Source of the DNA: a bacterium
GTDB lineage: Bacteria > Oederibacteriota > Muellerivitia > Muellerivitales > Muellerivitaceae
Reading direction: 5' to 3'
NCBI GenBank assembly: GCA_025980505.1
Contig: JAICXI010000168.1
Coordinates: forward strand, 1 to 5,235
Length of the DNA stretch: 5,235 bases
Part shown: positions 1 to 5,235 of the stretch, piece by piece
Numbering within the stretch: the stretch's first letter is position 1
Layout: every line of letters starts with the position of its first letter
Notes under the pieces: model-generated
The model's database searches: none
Seen by the model: the letters and a program-made list of their open reading frames with translations, nothing else
Told to the model about the DNA's origin: nothing
Position numbers and translations under genes: made by a program

Positions 1-1
1 G

Positions 2-1018
2 TTCTCGGGGAAGATCGGCGTGGAGGGGGGAACTTACCAGCCCGCGGACGGTCCGGTGCAACCTTACGCTTATTCCCGGCTTTTCCTGGAGGACCACGAG
101 GACCTGACGCCCTCCCTTTCCATGGGACTGGCCGGGGAAGCCGATTGGCAAGGCGCGCCCATCCCCATGCTTTCCGCCTGGCCCCTTGACGCCGTGAATA
201 ACTACCTCAACCTGCAAGCGGACAACCTTTCCTCTTCCGACGGCGGGGACCTTTATTCCCTGCGGCTCGACCGGGCCTACCTGCATTGGGCCTCCGGTTC
301 TTTGGAAGCCAGCGCCGGGCTCTGGAAACCGGACTGGGGCGGCACGGCCTTTTACCGGCCCACGGATTACTTCAACCCCCTTCCCGCCCTGGTGTGGCAG
401 GCCGACGAACCCCTCGCCAGCGAGGGCCTGGACGTTTCCTGCTTCCTGTTCGACGACCTGAGCCTGGAAGGGGCGGTGCGCTGGCTTGAAGGGGGGGACG
501 CGGAGGGGGCGGTGCGGCTGGTGGACAAGGGCATCGGCATCACCTTCACGCCCAGCCTGTCCTGGATGACGGGCCGCAACGGCCTGGGGCTGGAGATGGC
601 CGGGACCTTTCCCAATTTCCAGGTCCGCCTGGAAGGCGTGGACTGGCTTTACGCCGACGGCCACACCGCGGCCGACTGGACGGCCGAACTTTCCACCGTG
701 AACAAGGGCATCCGTTACACGGCCGAAGTGCTGGGGGACAACACGGGCGAAATCCTGGGGAGCGATTCCAACGGGTCGCCCCGGGCCAATTACGTTTTCC
801 TTTCCGCCGAGGGAACCCTGGAAAGGCAGTGGAAGATCGCCCCCGGCTTGCTCACGCCCCTGGGAGGGGGCCCCTTCCTTTTATGGCCCAAGGCCTCCTG
901 GGACTTTTCCCCTTCCTGGAAATTAAGGTTCCAGGCCCAGCTGCTTTTGGGCAACTGGCCCGGGCCGCTGGCCTTGGCCCCGGGCCGGTGCGGCCTGTCG
1001 GTCCAAAATTCTTTCTAG
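2..1018 (+). CDS. Outer-membrane beta-barrel (porin-like) protein, 5' end missing
   Basis: The reading frame is open from base 2 and gives 338 visible residues before the TAG. The in-frame GTG at 20 is probably an internal valine: it has no signal peptide after it and coding-like sequence continues upstream, so the true start and signal peptide lie left of the window. The protein has short alternating polar/hydrophobic stretches rich in aromatic residues, many Gly/Asp/Asn turns, and a C-terminal Phe (LSVQNSF) of the kind recognised by the BAM machinery. Around visible residues 112-126 the segment WGG...YRPTDYFNPL resembles the 'WG...P-T-D-x-F-N-P' motif of several large porin-like barrels (for example DUF1302-type proteins), where it follows a strand ending near an RAYL-type motif, also present here (RAYLHW). 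A role in outer-membrane passage of a solute is plausible, but the substrate cannot be read. The barrel assignment is fairly secure; the exact family is not. Confidence 0.75.
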   Translation, partial: FSGKIGVEGGTYQPADGPVQPYAYSRLFLEDHEDLTPSLSMGLAGEADWQGAPIPMLSAWPLDAVNNYLNLQADNLSSSDGGDLYSLRLDRAYLHWASGSLEASAGLWKPDWGGTAFYRPTDYFNPLPALVWQADEPLASEGLDVSCFLFDDLSLEGAVRWLEGGDAEGAVRLVDKGIGITFTPSLSWMTGRNGLGLEMAGTFPNFQVRLEGVDWLYADGHTAADWTAELSTVNKGIRYTAEVLGDNTGEILGSDSNGSPRANYVFLSAEGTLERQWKIAPGLLTPLGGGPFLLWPKASWDFSPSWKLRFQAQLLLGNWPGPLALAPGRCGLSVQNSF

Positions 1019-1093
1019 GATTCAGGGGACAAAATCCATCCCCACGCCGCCCTCCGACAAAGGATCGGTTTCGCCCACGCAAGAGCCGGAGAG

Positions 1094-1118
1094 GGGGGAA
1101 AGGGCAACGCCTTCCCCC
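1094..1118 (+). other. GC-rich stem-loop downstream of the barrel gene
   Basis: GGGGG at 1094-1098 pairs with CCCCC at 1114-1118. The stem continues with AA/TT and GG/CC, with one bulged A at 1099-1101, and closes on a 6-base loop (1104-1109). It lies about 75 bases after the barrel stop codon. No T-run follows, so it is not a classical intrinsic terminator. It could be an mRNA-stabilising or factor-assisted 3' structure, or a chance product of high GC. Confidence 0.3.
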
Positions 1119-1130
1119 AGGGAGACGAAG

Positions 1131-1156
1131 GGCCGGTGGATCCTCCTCCGCCGGTT
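1131..1156 (+). other. Second stem-loop in the barrel/kinase gap
   Basis: CCGGTGGA (1133-1140) pairs with TCCGCCGG (1147-1154) through eight pairs, one a G-U, around a 6-base loop TCCTCC. Two further G-U pairs could extend the stem to 1131/1156. It follows the stem-loop at 1094-1118 by 12 bases and also lacks a T-tract. The rest of the 1019-1290 gap shows no convincing gene; the long frames crossing it are Arg/Pro/Gly-rich and look like out-of-frame readings. Confidence 0.3.
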
Positions 1157-1218
1157 GGGGTGCCTTAGGGGGCCTTCTTAATACAAGAGGCGGCGGCAAG
1201 CCCGATGCACCAAACCGG

Positions 1219-1246
1219 TGGCAAAGCTCCGTGTTTCATGGATAAT
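1219..1246 (+). promoter_or_regulatory. Weak sigma70-like promoter candidate before the kinase gene
   Basis: GATAAT at 1241-1246 matches five of six bases of the TATAAT -10 box. TGGCAA at 1219-1224 is a poor -35 (three of six) at a 16-base spacing. Transcription would begin near 1253 and leave a leader of about 40 bases before the kinase ATG. The 10-bp palindrome CGGCCGGCCG (1249-1258) would sit at the start site. This is inferred from sequence match only. Confidence 0.22.
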
Positions 1247-1290
1247 AACGGCCGGCCGCTGCAATCCCGTCTTCCCGGAGAAATCAAAGG

Positions 1291-1833
1291 ATGAAAAAAG
1301 CGAAAGCCCCCGCCTTGAACCCCGCCGGGTTCCCGGAGAACCTCGTGCTCATCGGCATGTTCGGCAGCGGAAAAAGCACGATCGGCAGGATCCTGGCGCA
1401 AAAACTCCGGTACCACTTCGTGGACGTGGACCTCCTGATTGAAGGCAAATACCGCATGTCCCTGCAAAGGGTCCTGGACAAACTGGGAATGAAGAAGTTC
1501 ATGCAGATGGAGGACAGGACCCTCCAAACGCTCCAGTTCCGCAGGTGCGTCATTTCACCCGGCGGCAGCGCGGTTTATTACCCCAAGGCCATGGCCCATC
1601 TTGGCAAATTGGGGCCCCGCATTTACCTGAAGGTCCCCCTGCCGGACCTGAAAAAGCGGCTTCCCCATTGGCACAACCGGGGGGTAGTCCGCCGGGGAGG
1701 GGACACCTTGCCAGCCCTTTTCCGCGAAAGGGCGCCGCTTTTCCGGAGGCACGCCGACGTCACGGTCGAAGCCACCCGCAAATCGGCGGAAAAGATCGCC
1801 GCTGAAATCCTAAAAACGATTCGACCGGAATAA
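1291..1833 (+). CDS. Shikimate-kinase-family P-loop kinase with altered substrate pocket
   Basis: This 180-residue protein has the length and fold order of shikimate kinase, which phosphorylates shikimate with ATP in the cytoplasm during chorismate synthesis. The Walker A loop GMFGSGKST spans residues 22-30. FVDVD at 43-47 supplies the Mg/shikimate Asp (D47, equivalent to D34 of the Mycobacterium tuberculosis enzyme). PGGS at 90-93 corresponds to the Gly-rich shikimate loop. RERAPLFRRHAD at 145-156 is the end of the lid, with R147 matching R136. The shikimate-binding Arg of the usual F-R-x-x-E motif is replaced: F70-M71-Q-M-E74 has Met where R58 is expected, and the GGG motif reads GGS. From memory, a recurring subfamily annotated as shikimate kinase shares the F-hydrophobic-x-x-E and GGS(V/A)VY features, so the substrate is uncertain. 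The ATG has GGAG at 1277-1280, 10 bases upstream. No other aromatic-pathway gene is visible nearby. Family certain; function moderate. Confidence 0.85.
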   Translation: MKKAKAPALNPAGFPENLVLIGMFGSGKSTIGRILAQKLRYHFVDVDLLIEGKYRMSLQRVLDKLGMKKFMQMEDRTLQTLQFRRCVISPGGSAVYYPKAMAHLGKLGPRIYLKVPLPDLKKRLPHWHNRGVVRRGGDTLPALFRERAPLFRRHADVTVEATRKSAEKIAAEILKTIRPE

Positions 1834-1984
1834 CCCAACCCGATTCCTCCTGGGGCATCCAAGTCCCGGTTTGGATAGACCCCCTTGTCCCGAAGCTTTC
1901 TCCACTGTCCCGGCCGCCTCGCCCGATGATCCTCGGTTGAAAAAAGCCCGATCCCTCCTGAGGTTTAACTCAAGATCTCAAAAG

Positions 1985-2007
1985 CCGGCCCGGGGATGCA
2001 GGGCCGG
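1985..2007 (+). promoter_or_regulatory. Hairpin beside the ribosome binding site of the small exported protein gene
   Basis: CCGGCCC (1985-1991) and GGGCCGG (2001-2007) form a perfect 7-bp GC-only stem around the 9-base loop GGGGATGCA. The stem ends two bases before the GGAGG at 2010-2014. It leaves the ribosome binding site exposed but adjacent, so it could protect the mRNA 5' end or modulate initiation. The remainder of the 1834-2020 gap has one imperfect hairpin (1852-1884, GGGG/CCCC plus TCCAA/TTGGA with an internal loop) and no T-tract. Confidence 0.35.
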
Positions 2008-2009
2008 GG

Positions 2010-2014
2010 GGAGG
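2010..2014 (+). promoter_or_regulatory. Strong Shine-Dalgarno site that fixes the start at 2021
   Basis: GGAGG is followed by a 6-base AT-rich spacer and ATG at 2021. The frame is open further left to a TTG at 1871, but that start lacks a comparable site and would put 50 Arg/Pro-rich residues in front of an evident signal peptide. The 2021 start is therefore preferred. Confidence 0.75.
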
Positions 2015-2020
2015 AAAATT

Positions 2021-2401
2021 ATGAGGAAGATCCATTGGGCGGCCCTGTTTTGCGCCCTCGGGCTGGGGACGCTGTGCGTTACGGCAAAGGCATTCGCGGG
2101 CCAAAAGGGCCCATCGAATGCGGCAGGGATCAAGGAAGAAACCGACGACTTGCGGGCCGCCTTGGTGAAAATGCAAAAGTGGGCCGGGAAAGCCGAAACG
2201 GCCCGCCAACAACTGGCCACGACGGCCTTGGGCGGAGAGGGCCGGATATCCGCCCAGAACGACCTGGGGTTGGACCAAACCACAATGGAAAATTACGAGG
2301 CCGACGTCCGTGACGATATCGGTTGCCTGCGGGACCAGTGGAAATCCTTGACCCCGTCCGAGAGGGACCTGGTGGAAAGGGCTGAAATCAGCGTGGAGTA
2401 G
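2021..2401 (+). CDS. Small exported helical protein of unknown function
   Basis: The product is 126 residues and I do not recognise its family. Residues 1-26 form a classical Sec signal peptide: basic start (MRK), hydrophobic core WAALFCALGLGTLCV, and an AxA site (A24-F25-A26) predicting cleavage before G27. The cysteines at 11 and 19 do not fit a lipobox (no Leu at -3 with Gly/Ala/Ser at -1), so a lipoprotein is unlikely. The mature part, about 100 residues, is acidic and charge-rich. It looks like two helical segments (roughly residues 37-70 and 83-126) parted by a Gly-rich turn (GGEGR), with one Cys in the second segment. It is most likely periplasmic. It runs towards the ClC gene on the other strand, with 19 bases between the stop codons and no obvious bidirectional terminator. 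The gene and export are well supported; the role is unknown. Confidence 0.72.
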   Translation: MRKIHWAALFCALGLGTLCVTAKAFAGQKGPSNAAGIKEETDDLRAALVKMQKWAGKAETARQQLATTALGGEGRISAQNDLGLDQTTMENYEADVRDDIGCLRDQWKSLTPSERDLVERAEISVE

Positions 2402-2420
2402 GCCGGCCGAAGGCTTCCCT

Positions 2421-3788
2421 TCATTTCGCTTCGACGGAACCGTTCGTGTCCTGGAATGCCAGGAAGCGGTAGAGGGGGACCGGCATCAGCAAGTGGCCGA
2501 TCCCATGGGCCAGGAAGGCGGCCACCATGAAGGGGATGAGGAGCATGCTTTGGTCCGTCATTTCCATGACGATAATGACCGACGTCAGCGGCGCCTGGAC
2601 CACCCCGGAGAAAAAAGCCACCATTCCGATGAGGGCGCAGGCCTTCAAGCCGGCAACATGGAACAGCTGCCCGGCCGTGAAACCCATGCCCGCCCCGACC
2701 GAGAGGCAGGGCGAGAAGATGCCCCCCGCCATGCCCGAAAGGTAGGAGAAAATCGTGGTGATGAACTTCTCCGGGAAAAGAAGGGGGGAAAGGGAGGCTC
2801 CGGGGGAGTCCATGAACCGCTTGGTGACGTCGTATCCCGAGCCTGATGTGTCGGCGTGGGTCACCCAATTGAAAAGCGCGACGAGGATTCCGCAAGCCAG
2901 GGCCCGGGCCCACCAATTTTTGGAAGGCAGGATGCTGAGGTGTTGGCGCGTCAGGATCAGGGAAAAGAGGCCGCCGAACAAGCCGCCGGCGACGCCCAGG
3001 AACAGGGAAACGGCGTAGATCGAGTTGGAGAGGTTCCCGATGGAGGGATGGCCGAAGTAAAGGTAATTGCCGCCGATGGCCTGGGCCGTGATGCCGCCCA
3101 CGATGACGGCCAGCATGACCGTGCGCTTGAACTGGGCGAAGGAGTGTTCGGCGATTTCCTCCAGCGCGAAGGTGATCCCGGCCAGGGGCGTGTTGAAGGC
3201 CGCCGAGATGCCCGCCGAGGCCCCCGCGATGAGGTAGGACTGGAAGTCCAAGGTCCCGAAAAAGCGCCGGGCATGGCGGGCCGTGAAGGCGAAAAGGGAG
3301 GAAGCCACCTGCACCGTCGGGCCTTCCCGGCCGATGGAGGCGCCGCCCAGGATGCCCACCGTGCTGGAGAGGACCTTCAGGACCGCCGTCCTGATGGAAA
3401 CCAACGGGCTCGAAAGGGTTCCGGGTTTTTCCGGGGAAGTTTCCTCGATGGCCTGCAGCACCTGGGGGATGCCGCTTCCCTTGGCCTGTGGCGCGAACTT
3501 CACCACCAGCCAGGTCGCGGCCACGAAAAGAAGGGGGGAAGCCAGGAACAACAGCCAAGGATGGTCCTGGAACAAGGTGTAATAAAGGGCTTGGGCGGCG
3601 GAGATGAGCTCGGCGTAAAGATAAGCGCACAGGCCCGCCATCACGGCCGCCAGGAGGAGGGAGGCCTGCATGGAGGTTTTGGGGTGGATCGGGTTGAGCT
3701 CGGCCGCCACGTTTGAAAGCCCGCTTCCGATCCGGTTCAGTGAGTCGCTCAGTTGAGGGTCGGTTTTCCTTCGATTGAAATCAGGCAT
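2421..3788 (-). CDS. ClC-family chloride channel/antiporter, probably a Cl-/H+ exchanger
   Basis: This 455-residue inner-membrane protein carries all ClC signatures in order: GSGIP (104-108, Ser105 for central-site Cl- binding), GREGP (153-157, with E155 the gating glutamate), AFNTPLAG (197-204) running into E210-E211, GGIFSP (355-360), and Tyr440 in the C-terminal PLY. E211 lines up with the internal proton glutamate E203 of the E. coli protein. Having both glutamates points to a 2Cl-/1H+ antiporter rather than a channel. The GSGIP form favours chloride over the nitrate (GPGIP) or fluoride types. There are no C-terminal CBS domains; the chain ends about 15 residues after Tyr440, common for bacterial members. 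The N-terminal 40 residues are soluble and polar. The start ATG has only a weak GGAAA-type site upstream. The gene is divergent from otsA and convergent with the small exported protein gene. In E. coli such proteins help survive extreme acid; a similar pH or osmotic role here is inferred. Confidence 0.96.
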   Translation of the reverse strand: MPDFNRRKTDPQLSDSLNRIGSGLSNVAAELNPIHPKTSMQASLLLAAVMAGLCAYLYAELISAAQALYYTLFQDHPWLLFLASPLLFVAATWLVVKFAPQAKGSGIPQVLQAIEETSPEKPGTLSSPLVSIRTAVLKVLSSTVGILGGASIGREGPTVQVASSLFAFTARHARRFFGTLDFQSYLIAGASAGISAAFNTPLAGITFALEEIAEHSFAQFKRTVMLAVIVGGITAQAIGGNYLYFGHPSIGNLSNSIYAVSLFLGVAGGLFGGLFSLILTRQHLSILPSKNWWARALACGILVALFNWVTHADTSGSGYDVTKRFMDSPGASLSPLLFPEKFITTIFSYLSGMAGGIFSPCLSVGAGMGFTAGQLFHVAGLKACALIGMVAFFSGVVQAPLTSVIIVMEMTDQSMLLIPFMVAAFLAHGIGHLLMPVPLYRFLAFQDTNGSVEAK

Positions 3789-3814
3789 CGGCTATTTCCG
3801 GGAATGAGAGTTGG

Positions 3815-3822
3815 GTTGCAAC
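3815..3822. promoter_or_regulatory. 8-bp palindrome in the ClC leader region
   Basis: GTTGCAAC is a perfect palindrome 26 bases upstream of the ClC start codon. It lies immediately downstream of the best -10 candidate on that strand, so it is placed where an operator could act. A palindrome of this length can also occur by chance. Confidence 0.2.
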
Positions 3823-3829
3823 GGATCAC

Positions 3830-3858
3830 AGCTTACCCCATTTTGTGGGCGTTACCAA
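3830..3858 (-). promoter_or_regulatory. Weak sigma70-like promoter candidate for the ClC gene
   Basis: Read on the minus strand, TTGGTA (3853-3858, four of six matches to TTGACA) is separated by exactly 17 bases from TAAGCT (3830-3835, three of six to TATAAT). Transcription would start near 3823 and leave a leader of about 35 bases. The spacing is ideal and the boxes are weak. Confidence 0.25.
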
Positions 3859-3860
3859 CC

Positions 3861-3902
3861 TTTGAAAAATGCGGGGAGCCGGGTTGAAGTTTTTGAAAAA
3901 TG
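3861..3902 (+). repeat. 11-bp direct repeat in the ClC/otsA divergent region
   Basis: TTTGAAAAATG occurs exactly at 3861-3871 and 3892-3902. The copies start 31 bp apart, close to three helical turns, so both would face the same side of the DNA. The first copy lies next to the ClC -35 candidate and the second falls inside the spacer of the otsA promoter candidate. This is the arrangement expected of paired sites for a shared regulator, but no known regulator motif is recognised. Confidence 0.4.
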
Positions 3903-3912
3903 GGATTAGGGT
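3884..3912 (+). promoter_or_regulatory. Weak sigma70-like promoter candidate for otsA
   Basis: TTGAAG (3884-3889, four of six) and TAGGGT (3907-3912, three of six) are 17 bases apart. Transcription would begin near 3919, giving a leader of about 100 bases before the TTG start. The second copy of the 11-bp repeat fills most of the spacer. A stress sigma factor could equally use this region; the sequence does not decide it. Confidence 0.2.
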
Positions 3913-4007
3913 ATGGACAGGAGGCCCTTCAAGTAGCCGCCCAAGACCCATCCGCCTGTTCCGGCCAGGAAATGCTGAAACCAGCCGGGCATGGATGATC
4001 CCAATTC

Positions 4008-4014
4008 AAGGGAG
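4008..4014 (+). promoter_or_regulatory. Shine-Dalgarno site selecting a TTG start for otsA
   Basis: AAGGGAG with a 7-base spacer precedes TTG at 4022. The in-frame ATG at 3995, nine codons upstream, has no purine-rich site at a suitable distance. The TTG start is therefore preferred. Confidence 0.6.
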
Positions 4015-4021
4015 ATCACCA

Positions 4022-5235
4022 TTGAAGGACTTTCTCGAGAAATCCCTCCATAAAATCGCCCAGGCCTCCAACCGGGCCGCCCTGCAGGCCGAGAAATTCC
4101 AGGAATTCTCCCATGTCACCACCCGGGATTCCCTCCTGCAATTGGTGGGAAAGAAGCTGAAGGACCGCAAGCTCCTCATTGTCTCCAACCGAGAACCCTA
4201 CGCCCATGTGCGGCAGGGGGATAACATCGCCGTCATCCGCAACGCCGGCGGTCTCACCACCGCCCTGGATTCGGTGGCCAAAGCCTTCCGTGCCGTATGG
4301 GTCTGCCACGGCGGAACGGTGGCCGACTTTGAGGTGGTGGATTCCAACGGGATGGTTTCCGTCCCCCCGGGCGAGGAAAGCTACCGCTTGAAGCGCTTGC
4401 GGCTCACCCGCCGGGAGGAAGAGGGCTATTACGAGGGTTTTTCCAACGAAACCCTCTGGCCCCTGTGCCACCTATGCTACGTGCGCCCCAAGTTCCAGCC
4501 GTCCGATTGGGAAGTTTATGAGAGCGTGAACCACAAGTTCGCGCAAGCCGTGGCCGAAACCGCCGAACCCGGCAGCCTGGTTTTCCTGCAGGATTACCAC
4601 CTGGCCCGCGTGGCCCACCACTTGAAGGCCCTGCGGAAGGACCTGGTCACCGTCCTTTTCTGGCACATTCCCTGGCCCAATTCGGAAATCTTCCGCATCC
4701 TGCCCTGGAAAAGGGAAATCCTGGAGGGGCTCCTGGCCAACGATATCCTGGGATTCCACCTCAAATACCACGCCGAGAATTTCCTGGAAACGGTCGGGTT
4801 GGAGCTGGAATGCCGCATCGACTGGGAAAAATCCCGCGTGGAGCGGGGGGACCGCGTCACCCAAGCGAACCATTACCCCATTTCCGTCGACTTCGACTCC
4901 ATCTACCGCCAATCCGGGAGCCCCACGGCCCTGAAAGCCTGCCGGGAATTGGAGTCCGGTTACGGCCTTGCGGGGCTCAAGCTTCTGCTGGGCGTGGACC
5001 GGTTGGATTACACCAAGGGAATCCCCGAGAGGCTGGAGGCCTTTGACCGGCTGTTGGACCTCCACCCCGAATACCTGGGCCGGGTGAAGTTCATCCAGGT
5101 GGGCGTGCCCAGCCGCACGGGCCTGGAGGACTACCGGGAAGTGGTCTTCAACATCGAGAACCGGTGCGAGGCCATCAACCACCGCTACCGGTCGGGGGAT
5201 TGGGAACCGGTCCTTTTCCTCAAGGGCCACCAGGA
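4022..5235 (+). CDS. otsA: Trehalose-6-phosphate synthase (GT20), 3' end missing
   Basis: The frame is open to the right edge and gives 404 visible residues without a stop. The enzyme joins UDP- or another NDP-glucose to glucose-6-phosphate to make trehalose-6-phosphate in the cytoplasm. Conserved GT20 blocks appear in order: VSNREPY (54-60), NAGGL (74-78, nucleotide-sugar loop), LQDYHL (around D191-Y-H193), FWHIPWPNSEIFR (from W214), LGFH in the next helix, and GVDRLDYTKGIPER (from G324), with R327 and K332 matching R262 and K267 of E. coli OtsA. The segment with WPLCH and a following RPKF resembles a bacterial TPS subgroup common outside enterobacteria. About 50 residues of polar, helix-prone sequence precede the core, longer than in E. 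coli OtsA. The C-terminal end, including the DGMNLV..E region, lies beyond the window, so no otsB can be seen. The related enzyme glucosylglycerol-phosphate synthase is a less likely alternative. The divergent ClC neighbour supports an osmotic or stress context. Confidence 0.94.
   Translation, partial: MKDFLEKSLHKIAQASNRAALQAEKFQEFSHVTTRDSLLQLVGKKLKDRKLLIVSNREPYAHVRQGDNIAVIRNAGGLTTALDSVAKAFRAVWVCHGGTVADFEVVDSNGMVSVPPGEESYRLKRLRLTRREEEGYYEGFSNETLWPLCHLCYVRPKFQPSDWEVYESVNHKFAQAVAETAEPGSLVFLQDYHLARVAHHLKALRKDLVTVLFWHIPWPNSEIFRILPWKREILEGLLANDILGFHLKYHAENFLETVGLELECRIDWEKSRVERGDRVTQANHYPISVDFDSIYRQSGSPTALKACRELESGYGLAGLKLLLGVDRLDYTKGIPERLEAFDRLLDLHPEYLGRVKFIQVGVPSRTGLEDYREVVFNIENRCEAINHRYRSGDWEPVLFLKGHQ

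Noticed and set aside
1206..1230. CAAACC followed by GGCAAAGC, similar to pieces of a cyclic-di-GMP-I (GEMM) riboswitch.
   Set aside because: The hairpin expected between these two conserved pieces is absent and the second-stem and tetraloop-receptor sequences do not follow, so the match is only to short strings.
829..1245. A 138-codon plus-strand frame running from within the barrel gene into the gap.
   Set aside because: It overlaps the barrel gene out of frame and its product is low-complexity Arg/Pro/Gly, as expected of an out-of-frame reading in GC-rich DNA.
1852..1884. An imperfect hairpin after the kinase gene as a possible terminator.
   Set aside because: The stem has an asymmetric internal loop and no T-run follows, so termination cannot be supported.
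1871..2020. An N-terminal extension of the small exported protein beginning at TTG 1871.
   Set aside because: It would bury the signal peptide behind 50 Arg/Pro-rich residues and lacks a comparable ribosome binding site; ATG 2021 has a strong one.
1249..2409. GGCCGGCCG palindromic sequences near 1249-1258 and at 2401-2409.
   Set aside because: Short GC-only palindromes are expected in GC-rich DNA, and the two sites share no context.
2775..3540. An exact 16-base repeat, GAAAAGAAGGGGGGAA, at 2775-2790 and 3525-3540.
   Set aside because: Both copies encode the same SPLLF peptide in the ClC protein (residues near 84-88 and 334-338) using the same codons, so protein composition explains them.
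2293..3630. A 445-codon minus-strand frame overlapping the ClC gene.
   Set aside because: It is a His/Arg/Pro/Gly-rich alternate reading of a gene whose correct frame shows every ClC motif.
4472..5230. A 252-codon minus-strand frame opposite otsA.
   Set aside because: The plus frame carries all GT20 motifs in order; the antisense frame is open because of codon bias and has no recognisable domain.

Overview
The window is GC-rich, with mostly G/C-ending codons, and appears to be chromosomal DNA from a diderm (Gram-negative) bacterium. The evidence for an outer membrane is the first gene, a beta-barrel-like protein ending in Phe, together with a small Sec-exported protein. The trehalose-6-phosphate synthase and the shikimate-kinase-like protein resemble forms I associate with Desulfobacterota/Myxococcota-like lineages and GC-rich candidate phyla. 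That is an impression and does not assign a phylum. I see no tRNA or rRNA gene, CRISPR array, insertion sequence, integrase or phage gene.

Layout, left to right. (1) The 3' part of an outer-membrane beta-barrel gene (+, 2-1018), cut by the left edge. (2) A 272-base gap with two GC-rich stem-loops and a weak promoter-like site. (3) A shikimate-kinase-family P-loop kinase (+, 1291-1833) with substitutions in the substrate pocket. (4) A 187-base gap ending in a 7-bp hairpin beside a strong ribosome binding site. (5) A 126-residue exported, mostly helical protein of unknown function (+, 2021-2401). (6) A ClC-family chloride/proton antiporter on the other strand (-, 2421-3788), convergent with (5) and 19 bases away. 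(7) A 233-base divergent control region with an 11-bp direct repeat (31-bp period), an 8-bp palindrome and weak promoter-like elements facing both ways. (8) The 5' part of otsA, trehalose-6-phosphate synthase (+, from TTG at 4022), cut by the right edge.

How the genes may relate. The plus-strand genes on the left are separated by 187-272 bases, so a tight operon is not evident. The clearest functional pairing is the divergent clcA-type antiporter and otsA. One moves chloride and protons; the other makes the precursor of the compatible solute trehalose. They share one intergenic control region, which fits osmotic or acid stress physiology, but co-regulation is inferred.

I found no convincing new multi-gene system. 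The points most worth a second look are the altered active site of the shikimate-kinase-like protein, the repeat-bearing divergent region, and the unidentified small exported protein.
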